From NCBI RefSeq assembly GCF_020982545.1, contig NZ_JAJKLK010000019.1:806001-870000 (forward strand): 64,000 bases of DNA. The letters are read 5' to 3'. The stretch is from Streptomyces sp. MNU76 (lineage in GTDB: Bacteria > Actinomycetota > Actinomycetes > Streptomycetales > Streptomycetaceae). Made by a program: the position numbers and the translations under genes. The notes beneath the pieces were generated by a model. That model was not told the origin of the DNA and did no database searches. It saw only the letters and a list, made by a program, of their open reading frames with translations. This document shows, piece after piece, positions 16,965 to 25,824 of this stretch; position 1 is the first letter of the stretch, and the number at the start of each line of letters is the position of its first letter.

Positions 16965-17321
16965 ATGCCGCGCTATCTGTCGCTGGTTCGGATCGACGAG
17001 AAGACCGCCCCCGCCGAGGGGCCCAGCCCCGAGCTGATGCAGCGGATGGGGGAGCTGCTGGAGGAGATCACCAAGGCCGGGGTCATGCTCGACACCGCCG
17101 GCCTGACGCCGACCGCCCAGGGCAAGAGGGTGCGCTGGGAGGGCGGGAAGCTCTCCGTCACGGACGGGCCGTTCACCGAGTCCAAGGAGGTCGTCGGCGG
17201 CTACGCGCTGATGCAGTGCAAGGACATGGCCGAGGCGATCGAGTGGACCCAGCGGTTCCTGAAGGTGCACGAGGAGCACTGGACGGTGACGTGCGAGGTG
17301 CGGGAGATCGCGGAGGGCTGA
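16965..17321 (+). CDS. YCII/DGPF-domain protein
   Basis: A small cytoplasmic protein of the YCII-related family, 118 residues, with the name-giving DGPFTESKEVVGGYALMQ segment. ATG 16965 follows AGGAG. A longer frame to 16884 exists but would cover the promoter. DGPF proteins are the conserved neighbours of ECF42 sigma factors, and the sigma gene follows 146 bp downstream. Their biochemical role is not known. The gap between them holds an 18-bp repeat (TCCGGCCGGGTCCGCCGG, twice). Confidence 0.88.
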   Translation: MPRYLSLVRIDEKTAPAEGPSPELMQRMGELLEEITKAGVMLDTAGLTPTAQGKRVRWEGGKLSVTDGPFTESKEVVGGYALMQCKDMAEAIEWTQRFLKVHEEHWTVTCEVREIAEG

Positions 17322-17467
17322 GCCCGTCCGGCCGGGTCCGCCGGGTGAACTTGTCCGGCCGGGTCCGCCGGTCGGGTCTGGTCTGTGCGGTCGGGTCTGT
17401 CCGGTTGAGCCCGCCGGCGGGGCCGCCGCTTCTCGGGCGCCGGGGATGTCGTGTCTGATGGTGGGCT

Positions 17468-18883
17468 GTGACTCCACAGCCCACCACGGACAGCACGCCC
17501 GACCCGGACCCGGCCCCGGAGGGAGGCCCGGACCCGGCCCCGGAGGGAGGCCCGGACCCGGAGAGGGGCCCGGTCTCGGAAAGGGATCCGGCCTCGGAGA
17601 AGAACCCGGACACGGAGAAGAACCCGGACACGGCCATCGAGACCGTCTTCCGGATCGAGTCGCCCAGAGTCATCGCCGGTGTCGCACGGATCGTGCGGGA
17701 CGTCGGCATCGCGGAGGAGCTGGCGCAGGACGCGCTGGTCGCGGCGCTGGAGCAGTGGCCGAGGGACGGGGTGCCGGACAACCCGGGGGCCTGGCTGACG
17801 GCCACGGCCAAGCACCGGGCGATCGACCTCGTGCGCCGCCGGGAGCGGTACGCGCGCAAGCTCGCCGAGGTGGGGCGGGACCTGGAGGCGGCGGGGCCCT
17901 ACCTCGACCAGCCGTCCGACCCGGACGACATCGACGACGACCTGCTCCGCCTGGTCTTCACGGCCTGCCACCCGGTGCTGTCCGCCGAGGCCCGCATCGC
18001 CCTCACCCTGCGCCTCCTCGGCGGCCTGACCACCACCGAGATCGCCCGCGCCTTCCTGACCCCCGAGCCGACGATCGCCCAGCGCGTCGTCCGCGCCAAG
18101 CGCACGCTGGCCACGAAGAACGTCGCCTTCGAAGTGCCGTACGGCCCCGACCGCGAGGCTCGCCTCGACTCGGTGCTCGAAGTCATCTACCTGATCTTCA
18201 ACGAGGGGTACGCGGCCACCGCCGGCGACGACCTGCTGCGCCCGGCGCTCTGCGAGGACGCCCTCCGACTGGCGCGCGTCCTCGCCCAGTTGATGCCCAA
18301 GGAGCCCGAAGTGCACGGCCTGGTGGCCCTGCTGGAGCTTCAGGAGTCGCGGGCGGCGACCCGCACGGGGCCCGCCGGGGAGCCGGTCCTGCTGCGGGAC
18401 CAGGACCGCCGCCGCTGGAACCGCCTCCTCATCGCCCGGGGCTTCACCGCGCTCGGCCGCGCCACGGCCGCCGCGCACGGCGCGCCGGGCCCGTACGCCC
18501 TCCAGGCGGCCATCGCCGCGTGCCACGCGCAGGCGCACACCTACGAGGAGACGGACTGGCCGAGAATCGCCACCCTCTACGCCCTGCTGGCCGCCCGAGC
18601 CCCGTCGCCCGTGGTCGAACTGAACCGCGCGGTCGCCGTCTCGATGGCCGAGGGCCCCGGTGCCGCCCTGGAGATCGTGGACGGCCTCACCGCCGAACCG
18701 GCCCTGCGCGACTACCACTTGCTGCCGAGTGTCCGAGGAGACCTGCTCCGCCGCCTGGGCCGCACGGAGGAGGCCAGAGCGGAGTTCCTACGGGCGGCGG
18801 GCCTGACCCGCAACGAACGCGAGCGCGAACTGCTGCTGGCACGAGCGGAGGAGGACGACCGAGGGGCCGGTGAAGAGGGCTGA
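17468..18883 (+). CDS. ECF42-type RNA polymerase sigma factor
   Basis: ECF sigma factor with the long C-terminal extension (DUF6596/TPR-like) typical of group ECF42, 471 residues. Sigma-2 region: AIETVFRIESPRVIAGVARI, ELAQDALVAALEQWP, GAWLTATAKHRAIDLVRR. Sigma-4: ARIALTLRLLGGLTTTEIAR, TPEPTIAQRVVRAKRTL. The extension contains VIYLIFNEGYAA, LLELQESRAA and VVELNRAVAVSMAEGP, all family hallmarks. No anti-sigma factor is nearby; activity in this group is thought to be controlled by the extension. The first 50 residues are an acidic proline repeat (DPAPEGGP twice, KNPDTE twice) not needed by the family. GTG 17468 is assumed; a start after the repeat is possible. Confidence 0.9.
   Translation: MTPQPTTDSTPDPDPAPEGGPDPAPEGGPDPERGPVSERDPASEKNPDTEKNPDTAIETVFRIESPRVIAGVARIVRDVGIAEELAQDALVAALEQWPRDGVPDNPGAWLTATAKHRAIDLVRRRERYARKLAEVGRDLEAAGPYLDQPSDPDDIDDDLLRLVFTACHPVLSAEARIALTLRLLGGLTTTEIARAFLTPEPTIAQRVVRAKRTLATKNVAFEVPYGPDREARLDSVLEVIYLIFNEGYAATAGDDLLRPALCEDALRLARVLAQLMPKEPEVHGLVALLELQESRAATRTGPAGEPVLLRDQDRRRWNRLLIARGFTALGRATAAAHGAPGPYALQAAIAACHAQAHTYEETDWPRIATLYALLAARAPSPVVELNRAVAVSMAEGPGAALEIVDGLTAEPALRDYHLLPSVRGDLLRRLGRTEEARAEFLRAAGLTRNERERELLLARAEEDDRGAGEEG
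17507..17554 (+). repeat. 24-bp tandem repeat in the sigma gene
   Basis: Two perfect 24-bp copies encode DPAPEGGP twice near the N-terminus of the sigma factor. An 18-bp pair encoding KNPDTE follows at about 17600-17640. Confidence 0.7.
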
Positions 18884-19041
18884 CTGACAGGGGGCTGAGA
18901 GGCGGGAAGAGGAGCGGTTGGGCCGCGCCCTGAGGACTGGGCCGGGACAGCCGTGCGACCGGCAGCCCCACGGGCGGCGACGGCACGGCGCGGTACCCCC
19001 TGGCGGAACCCGTCGGCGGTACCCCCGGCGGCACCCGCCCC

Positions 19042-20237
19042 CTACGCCGGGTGGCCGATCAGCATGGTGGGGGCTCCGGCCACCCGGGTCAGGAAGACCG
19101 TGGCCGAGTTGCGGCCCTGCGGCTTGACCTTCCTGCGCAGTTCCTCCGGCTCGACGGCCGACCCCCGCTTCTTCACCGTGAGGATGCCGACCTCCCGCTC
19201 GCGCAGCAGGGCCTTCAACTTCTTCACGTTGAAGGGCAGTTGGTCGGTGATCTCGTACGCCGCCGCGTACGGGGTGACACGGTGCTCGTCGGCCGTGACG
19301 TAGGCGATCGTGGGGTCGATCAGCCCGCCCTCCAGTTCCTCGGCGACCTCGGCGACCAGATGGGCGCGGATGACGGCGCCGTCGGGCTCGTACAGATACC
19401 GGCCCACCGGACGGACCGGCGGATCGGGCAGCATCGTCGCGGGGGTGGCGTGGACACCCGCCCCGGCGGGCAGCAGCATCGCCCGCCGCGCCCCCGGCGT
19501 CCCGTCCGCCCGGAACCAGAGCACGGCCTCCTTCACGTCCCCGCCGTCGGAGATCCACTCGGCCTCGGCCTCCGGCGGGATCGCCTCGTGCGGGATGCCC
19601 GGCGCGATCTTCAGCGCGCCGAGCGGCGCCTTCAGCGCGGCCGACACGGCCCAGGACAGGGGCGGGGAGTAGGCCTCCGGGTCGAAGATCCGGCCGCGCT
19701 TGGAGGAACGCCGGGCCGGGTCGACGAAGACGGCGTCGTACCCGTCCGTGTCCACCTCCGTCACATCCGCCTCACGCACCTTGATCAGCTCGGCTAGCCC
19801 GAGCGCGTCGGCGTTGGCGCGGGCCACCGCCACGGTCAGCGGGTCGCGGTCGACGGCCAGCACCCGGATCCCGGCGCGCGCGATCGCGATCGCGTCCCCG
19901 CCGATTCCGCAGCACAGATCGGCCACCGACCGCACGCCCAGCGCCCGGAGGCACTCGGCCCGGTACGTCGCCACGCTCGTCCTGGTCGACTGCTCGACCC
20001 CGTTCGGCGTGAAGAACATCCGCCCCGCGTCCGCCGCGCCGAACTTCGCCGCCGCCCGCTGCCGCAGCCGGGCCTGGGCCAGCGCCGCCGAGACCAGTTC
20101 GGCAGGGTGGTCGCGGCGCAGCCGGGTCGCCACGGCCAGCTCCCGGGCCGGCTCGGTGTCGCGCACCTCGTCGAGGAGGGCGCGGCCCTCGGAGGTGAGG
20201 AGGGGGCCAGGAAGGTGGCGGGGTCGAGGTCGTTCAC
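19042..20237 (-). CDS. Class I SAM methyltransferase with THUMP-like C-terminus, frameshifted
   Basis: A predicted SAM-dependent methyltransferase; RNA is a likely substrate because of the C-terminal THUMP-like domain, but none is proven. The SAM site is VADLCCGIGGDAIAIARAG, followed by VLAVDRDPLTVAVARANAD and YDAVFVDPARR. The C-terminus has ITDQLPFNVKKLKALLRE and VGILTVKKRGSAVEPEELRR. From GTG 20166 a 374-residue ORF is open. The real N-terminus begins at GTG 20237 (VNDLDPATFLA) and should continue LLTSEGRALLDEVRDTEPARE. One base lost in the G-run 20202-20206 (C on the coding strand) breaks it. GACAAT lies six bases before GTG 20237, a leaderless arrangement. Confidence 0.85.
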
Positions 20238-20406
20238 CGGGTCATTGTCGGTCAGGGGACGGGGCCGGGGCCAGGGGAGGGCGGTCCGGGCCGAGGGAGG
20301 GAGGTGCGGGGCGAGGGGAGGGTGGTGTGGGCCAGTCGGTGGATGGTCGGGGACCGTGGCGGTGTCGGGGCGGTGGAGGCGGGCCGCCCTGCGAGGATGC
20401 GGCGCC

Positions 20407-21444
20407 ATGCGATTCGTACGACAAAATGATGTAAAGACCGTGAAGCGGACGGGTCTCCGAAGGGGGCGGGGCGGTGTCCGGGGCTGCATCGCGCTGCTCG
20501 CCGTCGCGGCCGTGGTGTCCGGATGCGGCGGGGAAGGCTCCGAGGAGGCCTTGGAGCGGGGCTCCGCCGGGCGGCGAGGTGCCGCCGAGGCCGGGGCGGC
20601 CGCCGGGACCGGCGAACCCGCCCACGGCCAGCCGCGCGGGGCGCGGCAGCACGGACAGCAGCGCCTCGACGCGCCCGCCGCACGCGCCCTCGACGCGTAC
20701 GCCGGGAAGGTGCGCCGAGCGCACGCCGCGCGGGTCGCCGCCGCGAAGCGCTGGGGGCTGGCGAAGGTGCCGCTGAGCGCGCCCGCGCCGCCGGTGCGGA
20801 AGCCGGAGCTCAGGACCCGCGAGGGGTTCGAGGTCGACGGGCACACGGAGGACGGCCTTCCCCCGGTCTTCACCACCGTCCCCACCCGCCACAAGGTCGT
20901 CTTCCTCACCATCGACGACGGCGCCGAGAAGGACCCCGCGTTCCTGCGGATGATGACCGACCTGCGGATCCCGTACACCGCCTTCCTCAGCGACTACCTG
21001 ATCAAGGAGGACTACGGCTACTTCGCGCGGATGCGGGACCGTGGCGTCGCCCTCCACAACCACACCCTCCGCCATCGCCACCTGCCCCCGCTCTCCTACG
21101 CCGCCCAGAAGCACGAGATCTGCGGCATGCAGGACGTGATGGAGAAGCGGTACGGCACCCGGCCGACCCTCTTCCGGCCGCCGTACGGCAGCTACGACCG
21201 GGACACCCTGCGCGCCGCCGCGACCTGCGGGGTCAAGGCCGTCCCGCTCTGGAACGAGGAGGTCTTCGTCGACCGCTGGGACTACCGCGAGTCGGACCGC
21301 GAACTCCGCCCCGGCGACATCGTCCTCAGCCACTTCCGGGGCACCTCGGACTGGAAGGGCACCATGCCCGACATGATCCGCCGCTTCCTGAACCTGGTCA
21401 CCGCCGAGGGCTACGCCGTGGCAAGGCTGGAGGACTACCTGTGA
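20407..21444 (+). CDS. Polysaccharide deacetylase family lipoprotein
   Basis: NodB-homology (CE4) protein, probably acting on a cell-wall or extracellular glycan. A basic head and hydrophobic core (CIALLAVAAVVSGC) form a lipoprotein signal. NodB motifs: FLTIDDGAEKDP (motif 1 with TIDDG for TFDDG), NHTLRH (motif 2, partly conserved), LFRPPYGSYD (motif 3), PGDIVLSHF near the end. It has 345 residues from ATG 20407; GTG 20440 is an alternative. An alanine-rich linker lies between anchor and domain. The next gene is a paralogue with the same DDGAEKDP and RLEDYL ending, so the pair arose by duplication. Confidence 0.87.
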   Translation: MRFVRQNDVKTVKRTGLRRGRGGVRGCIALLAVAAVVSGCGGEGSEEALERGSAGRRGAAEAGAAAGTGEPAHGQPRGARQHGQQRLDAPAARALDAYAGKVRRAHAARVAAAKRWGLAKVPLSAPAPPVRKPELRTREGFEVDGHTEDGLPPVFTTVPTRHKVVFLTIDDGAEKDPAFLRMMTDLRIPYTAFLSDYLIKEDYGYFARMRDRGVALHNHTLRHRHLPPLSYAAQKHEICGMQDVMEKRYGTRPTLFRPPYGSYDRDTLRAAATCGVKAVPLWNEEVFVDRWDYRESDRELRPGDIVLSHFRGTSDWKGTMPDMIRRFLNLVTAEGYAVARLEDYL

Positions 21445-21523
21445 GGGCCGACGGGGGCGGACGGGGACCGGTCCGGGGCGGGTGGAGGCCTGTTCGGGGC
21501 GGGGGCACGGTCCGGGTGCGCTG

Positions 21524-21685
21524 GGCGTACGTCTTGCGCTGGGCGTACGCCGTGGGTGGGGTGCACGTCGTGGGCAGGGCGCAGGCCGCGAGGGGAGCGC
21601 GGCCTGTGGGGGGCGTGACGGCCGCGTGGGGAGCGCCGCCCATGGGTGGAGCATAGGCCGTGCGCGGGGCGCAGGCCGTGGATGG
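21524..21685 (+). repeat. 18-bp degenerate minisatellite
   Basis: Nine adjacent 18-bp units with consensus near GGCGYACGCCGTGGGTGG lie between the two deacetylase genes. Units differ at several positions, but the register is constant. They could encode hexapeptide repeats on either strand. I see no credible gene using them. Confidence 0.7.
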
Positions 21686-21887
21686 GGCGGCCGTGCGCGG
21701 GCGCCAACGACGCCCGGACGTCAGCCCCGCCCCTGACCACGACCGCCCTCGCCGCCGTCGCAGCCCTCGCGGCCCTGGCCGCGCTGCTTCACCGGGTGCG
21801 CTGCCGCCCCGGCGCACCCGGGCCCCGTCGCCCCGAGCCTGGGTGCGAACGGACCCATGAAGCCCGGCCCCGTCGCCCCGCGCCCGG

Positions 21888-22649
21888 GTGTGGGCGGGGC
21901 GATGCAGCCGCGTCCCGCACCTCCCCACTCCGGCGCGCACTCCCCGCACGCCCCCACCTCCACCCGTCGTCGCCCCCTACCGTCGCTGGGGCCTCCCGCC
22001 CCCTCGCCCCCGCGCCCGAGAAGCCCGACCGGCCCCGGCGCCCCGCGCGGCGGGGCCGGGGCTGCCGCCGGTCGTCGACCGGGTGCCGACCCGGGACAAG
22101 GTCGTCTTCCTGACGTACGACGACGGGGCCGAGAAGGACCCCCGGTTCGTGGACATGGTGCGCGAACTGCGGCTGCCGGTGAGCATGTTCCTGACGGACA
22201 GCGTCGTGGGGCCGGGATACGGCCACTTCGCACGGCTGCGAGCGGTCGGCGCCACCGTGCAGAACCACACGCTCGACCACACCGCCCTGCGCGGCCTGCC
22301 CTACGCCGGGCAGCGCGCCGAGATCTGCGGCCAGCAGAACAAGCTCAAACAGCGCTTCGGCGTCCGGCCGACCCTCTTCCGCCCGCCCTACGGCGTCTAC
22401 GACACCACCACGCTCCGCGCCGCAGCCGACTGCGGCCTCTCCGCGGTGGTCCTGTGGCGCGCGTCCATGCAGATCCACGACCTCCGCTACGCCGTCGGCG
22501 ACCGCCTCCGCCCGGGCGACATCGTCCTCGCCGGATTCCGGGGCCCTGACCAGCTCAAGGGCACCACCCTCACGGAGATGACGACCCGGCTGCTGCGCCG
22601 CGTCCAGGAGCAGGGACTGACGGTCGGCCGCCTGGAGGACTACCTCTGA
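21888..22649 (+). CDS. Polysaccharide deacetylase family protein, N-terminus uncertain
   Basis: Second NodB-type protein. Motifs: VVFLTYDDGAEKDP, NHTLDH, LFRPPYGVYD, PGDIVLAGF, and ending VGRLEDYL like its neighbour. The domain starts near residue 65 of the ORF. The GTG at 21888 gives a proline/arginine-rich head with no signal. In another frame upstream (21740-21800) a hydrophobic stretch ALAAVAALAALAALLHR could be the missing membrane anchor, which suggests a frame slip between 21800 and 21900. A 28-bp direct repeat at 21820 and 21865 lies there. Whether the protein is exported as the sequence stands is unclear. Confidence 0.75.
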   Translation: MWAGRCSRVPHLPTPARTPRTPPPPPVVAPYRRWGLPPPRPRAREARPAPAPRAAGPGLPPVVDRVPTRDKVVFLTYDDGAEKDPRFVDMVRELRLPVSMFLTDSVVGPGYGHFARLRAVGATVQNHTLDHTALRGLPYAGQRAEICGQQNKLKQRFGVRPTLFRPPYGVYDTTTLRAAADCGLSAVVLWRASMQIHDLRYAVGDRLRPGDIVLAGFRGPDQLKGTTLTEMTTRLLRRVQEQGLTVGRLEDYL

Positions 22650-22682
22650 CACCGTGACGACCGACCGCCGCAACCCGCTCGA

Positions 22683-22709
22683 TTAGCAGTCCGCTTGACC
22701 GAGTGCTAA
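22683..22709 (+). promoter_or_regulatory. CIRCE element 1 (HrcA operator)
   Basis: TTAGCAGTC, nine bases, GAGTGCTAA. It has one mismatch from the canonical inverted repeat and overlaps the -35 of the groES promoter. Confidence 0.9.
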
Positions 22710-22722
22710 TCGCGGTCATAGT
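22695..22722 (+). promoter_or_regulatory. Vegetative promoter of groES-groEL1
   Basis: TTGACC (22695-22700) and CATAGT (22717-22722) are separated by 16 bp. CIRCE elements lie on both sides, so HrcA can block RNA polymerase. Heat induction is inferred from this layout. Confidence 0.75.
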
Positions 22723-22730
22723 CTCAGGTC

Positions 22731-22755
22731 TGGCACTCCCCCCTGGAGAGTGCCA
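22731..22755 (+). promoter_or_regulatory. CIRCE element 2 (HrcA operator)
   Basis: TGGCACTC, nine bases, GAGTGCCA. A perfect 8-bp inverted repeat with CIRCE spacing, just downstream of the -10 and therefore within the leader. Confidence 0.9.
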
Positions 22756-22855
22756 ACAACGCGACGGGCAGGTCCGGCACCCGCGACGACGGATCCACCT
22801 GGTCGCCACCTCAGACAGTTAACCCCGTGAGATCTCCGAAGGGGGAGGTCGGATC

Positions 22856-23164
22856 GTGACGACCACCAGCTCCAAGGTTGCCATCAAGCCGCTCGAGGAC
22901 CGCATCGTGGTCCAGCCGCTCGACGCCGAGCAGACCACCGCCTCTGGCCTGGTCATCCCGGACACCGCGAAGGAGAAGCCCCAGGAGGGCGTCGTCCTCG
23001 CCGTCGGTCCGGGCCGCTTCGAGGACGGCCAGCGCCTGCCGCTCGACGTCTCCGTCGGCGACATCGTGCTGTACAGCAAGTACGGCGGCACCGAGGTGAA
23101 GTACAACGGCGAGGAGTACCTCGTCCTCTCGGCTCGCGACGTGCTCGCGATCGTCGAGAAGTAG
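22856..23164 (+). CDS. groS: Co-chaperonin GroES
   Basis: Lid heptamer subunit of the GroEL chaperonin. GTG 22856 follows GGGGGAGG. The 102 residues are normal: IKPLEDRIVVQPLDAEQTT, mobile-loop region ASGLVIPDTAKEKPQEG, then VVLAVGPG and YSKYGGTEVKYNGEEYL. It is the first gene of the heat-shock operon with groEL1 137 bp downstream. Confidence 0.97.
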   Translation: MTTTSSKVAIKPLEDRIVVQPLDAEQTTASGLVIPDTAKEKPQEGVVLAVGPGRFEDGQRLPLDVSVGDIVLYSKYGGTEVKYNGEEYLVLSARDVLAIVEK

Positions 23165-23301
23165 TTCACCCGCTTCACCGCTTCCTCACCGAAGCACCTT
23201 GCTTTTGAGCTGCGCCCTTGGCCCCCGCGACCACTAACAAGCCGGGCGTCGGGGGCGCAGTTCGTTTCACCCACGTTTTCCGAGAGGGCTGAACCGCTCC
23301 C

Positions 23302-24927
23302 ATGGCGAAGATCCTGAAGTTCGACGAGGACGCCCGTCGCGCCCTCGAGCGCGGCGTCAACAAGCTTGCCGACACGGTCAAGGTGACGATCGGCCCCAAG
23401 GGCCGCAACGTCGTCATCGACAAGAAGTTCGGCGCCCCCACCATCACCAACGACGGTGTGACCATCGCCCGCGAGGTCGAGGTCGAGGACCCGTACGAGA
23501 ACCTCGGCGCCCAGCTGGTGAAGGAGGTGGCGACCAAGACCAACGACATCGCGGGTGACGGCACCACCACCGCCACCGTGCTCGCCCAGGCGCTGGTGCG
23601 CGAGGGCCTGAAGAACGTCGCCGCCGGTGCCTCCCCGGCCGCCCTGAAGAAGGGCATCGACGCCGCGGTCAAGGCCGTGTCCGAGGAACTCCTCGCGACC
23701 GCCCGTCCGATCGACGAGAAGTCCGACATCGCCGCCGTCGCCGGTCTGTCCGCCCAGGACCAGCAGGTCGGCGAGCTCATCGCCGAGGCGATGGACAAGG
23801 TCGGCAAGGACGGTGTCATCACCGTCGAGGAGTCCAACACCTTCGGTCTGGAGCTGGACTTCACCGAGGGCATGGCCTTCGACAAGGGCTACCTCTCGCC
23901 GTACTTCGTCACCGACCAGGAGCGTATGGAGGCCGTCCTCGACGACCCGTACATCCTCATCCACCAGGGCAAGATCGGCGCCATCGCCGACCTGCTGCCG
24001 CTGCTGGAGAAGGTCATCCAGGCCAACGCCTCCAAGCCGCTGCTGATCATCGCCGAGGACGTCGAGGGCGAGGCCCTGTCGACCCTGGTCGTCAACAAGA
24101 TCCGCGGCACCTTCAACGCGGTCGCCGTCAAGGCCCCCGGCTTCGGCGACCGTCGCAAGGCGATGCTGCAGGACATGGCGACGCTGACCGGCGCCGAGGT
24201 CATCTCCGAGGAGGTCGGCCTCAAGCTCGACCAGGTCGGTCTCGACGTGCTCGGCTCCGCCCGCCGCGTCACCGTCACCAAGGACGACACCACGATCGTC
24301 GACGGCGCCGGTGACTCCGGTGCGGTCCAGGGCCGCGTCGCCCAGATCAAGGCCGAGATCGAGAACACGGACTCCGACTGGGACCGCGAGAAGCTCCAGG
24401 AGCGCCTCGCGAAGCTGGCCGGCGGCGTGTGCGTCATCAAGGTCGGCGCCGCCACCGAGGTGGAGCTGAAGGAGAAGAAGCACCGTCTGGAGGACGCCAT
24501 CTCCGCGACCCGCGCCGCGGTCGAGGAGGGCATCGTCTCCGGTGGTGGCTCCGCGCTCGTCCACGCCGTGAAGGTCCTGGAGGGCAACCTCGGCAAGACC
24601 GGCGACGAGGCCACCGGTGTCGCGGTCGTCCGCAAGGCCGCCGTCGAGCCGCTGCGCTGGATCGCCGAGAACGCCGGCCTGGAGGGCTACGTCATCACCT
24701 CCAAGGTCGCCGAACTCGACAAGGGCCAGGGCTTCAACGCCGCCACCGGCGAGTACGGCGACCTGGTCAAGGCCGGCGTCATCGACCCGGTCAAGGTCAC
24801 CCGCTCCGCCCTGGAGAACGCCGCCTCCATCGCCTCCCTCCTCCTGACGACCGAGACCCTGGTCGTCGAGAAGAAGGAAGAGGAGCCGGCCGACGCGGGC
24901 CACGGCGGCCACGGCCACGCCCACTGA
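23302..24927 (+). CDS. groL: Chaperonin GroEL1
   Basis: ATP-driven folding chamber subunit, 541 residues. The nucleotide-binding motif GDGTTTATVLAQALV is near residue 86, with the family blocks TIGPKGRNVVIDKKFGAP and AAVEEGIVSGGGSALVHA. Streptomycetes carry groEL1 with groES and a second groEL elsewhere. This copy is groEL1, shown by the adjacent groES and the histidine-rich tail GHGGHGHAH in place of the GGM repeat. ATG 23302 follows GAGAGG. A strong terminator hairpin lies 30 bp after the stop. Confidence 0.97.
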   Translation: MAKILKFDEDARRALERGVNKLADTVKVTIGPKGRNVVIDKKFGAPTITNDGVTIAREVEVEDPYENLGAQLVKEVATKTNDIAGDGTTTATVLAQALVREGLKNVAAGASPAALKKGIDAAVKAVSEELLATARPIDEKSDIAAVAGLSAQDQQVGELIAEAMDKVGKDGVITVEESNTFGLELDFTEGMAFDKGYLSPYFVTDQERMEAVLDDPYILIHQGKIGAIADLLPLLEKVIQANASKPLLIIAEDVEGEALSTLVVNKIRGTFNAVAVKAPGFGDRRKAMLQDMATLTGAEVISEEVGLKLDQVGLDVLGSARRVTVTKDDTTIVDGAGDSGAVQGRVAQIKAEIENTDSDWDREKLQERLAKLAGGVCVIKVGAATEVELKEKKHRLEDAISATRAAVEEGIVSGGGSALVHAVKVLEGNLGKTGDEATGVAVVRKAAVEPLRWIAENAGLEGYVITSKVAELDKGQGFNAATGEYGDLVKAGVIDPVKVTRSALENAASIASLLLTTETLVVEKKEEEPADAGHGGHGHAH

Positions 24928-24955
24928 CGTACGACGTCGGTAAGCCGTAGGCGAA

Positions 24956-24983
24956 GGCCCGGCACCCCGAGGGGTGCCGGGCC
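24956..24983 (+). terminator. Terminator hairpin after groEL1
   Basis: Perfect 13-bp stem (GGCCCGGCACCCC with its complement) around a two-base loop. There is no long T tract, as is common in streptomycetes. Confidence 0.85.
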
Positions 24984-25023
24984 CTTCCCGTGTCCCCGCT
25001 CTCGCCCCCGCTCCCGGCGCCGC

Positions 25024-25731
25024 CTACCGCTCCAGCGCGTCGAGCGCGCCCAGCTGCCCCATCAGCCCGAGCCGGTCGTACTGCCACCAGCCCTCGACGA
25101 TCTTCCCGTCCGGCGAGAAGCGGTGGATCGTCGTGCCGGTCATGGTGACCTCCCGCCCGGTGGCCGCGATCCCGAGGAAGTCGCCCTGGTGCGTGCCGTT
25201 CCACGTCCAGCGCGTGCACACCCGGTCACCCTGCGCGATCTGGTCACCGATCGCGAACGAGAAGTCGAAGGCGGCCCGCCACATGCCGACCTCGCGCCTG
25301 ACCGCGTCCATGCCGATGGCGTCCTGCGGGTTGGCCGGATCGTGGTCGTGGTAGTCCTCGACCAACAGATCGTCGAGCGGCGGCAGTTCGCCCTCGGTCC
25401 CGATCGTCTCGAAGAACCTGCGCGCGTTCGCCGCGTACAACTGCTCGTCGCGCACCACGTCCAGATCGGTGAACGTGGGCATCTCGTCGCACAGCGCCAC
25501 CATCTCCTGGAAGATCCGCTCCGTCTCCGGCAGCCCGGAGTTCCGCATCGCCTCCTCGTACGAGGGGAACTCCACGATCTCCACGAAGTGCGAGCCGTCC
25601 GAGCGGTCCTTCCCGACCACACTGTGTGTCGCGGTCCGCTTCCCCTTGGTCTGCTCCACCCAGGTGTCCATCAGCCGGTTCATCTCGTCGAACCTGCTGG
25701 TCCTGCAGTCGATGAGTTGCACGAATGTCAT
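25024..25731 (-). CDS. SnoaL-like ester cyclase family protein with ABM-like N-terminus
   Basis: A two-part protein of 235 residues. The first 95 residues resemble a small dimeric alpha-beta-barrel domain (FVQLIDCRTSRFDEMNRLMD, then HFVEIVEFPSYEEAMRNS). The rest is a SnoaL-like/ester-cyclase fold (DLLVEDYHDHDPAN, CTRWTWNGTHQGDFLGI, GKIVEGWWQYD). Neither substrate nor reaction can be told. ATG 25731 is preferred for the GGAGG eleven bases upstream; the longer frame to 25776 lacks a site. It is convergent with groEL1. Confidence 0.8.
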   Translation of the reverse strand: MTFVQLIDCRTSRFDEMNRLMDTWVEQTKGKRTATHSVVGKDRSDGSHFVEIVEFPSYEEAMRNSGLPETERIFQEMVALCDEMPTFTDLDVVRDEQLYAANARRFFETIGTEGELPPLDDLLVEDYHDHDPANPQDAIGMDAVRREVGMWRAAFDFSFAIGDQIAQGDRVCTRWTWNGTHQGDFLGIAATGREVTMTGTTIHRFSPDGKIVEGWWQYDRLGLMGQLGALDALER

Positions 25732-25824
25732 GACACACCGCCTCCGACCCCCCTGTGTCCGGATGAACAGCTCCATTGTCGCGCCGGGCCGCCGCCCCCA
25801 CCCGCCGGGCCGTCCGGGGGACGG

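Noticed and set aside
22819..24924. A 701-codon minus-strand ORF antisense to groES-groEL
   Set aside because: Shadow of the strongly biased groEL codon use; no ribosome site and no family features.
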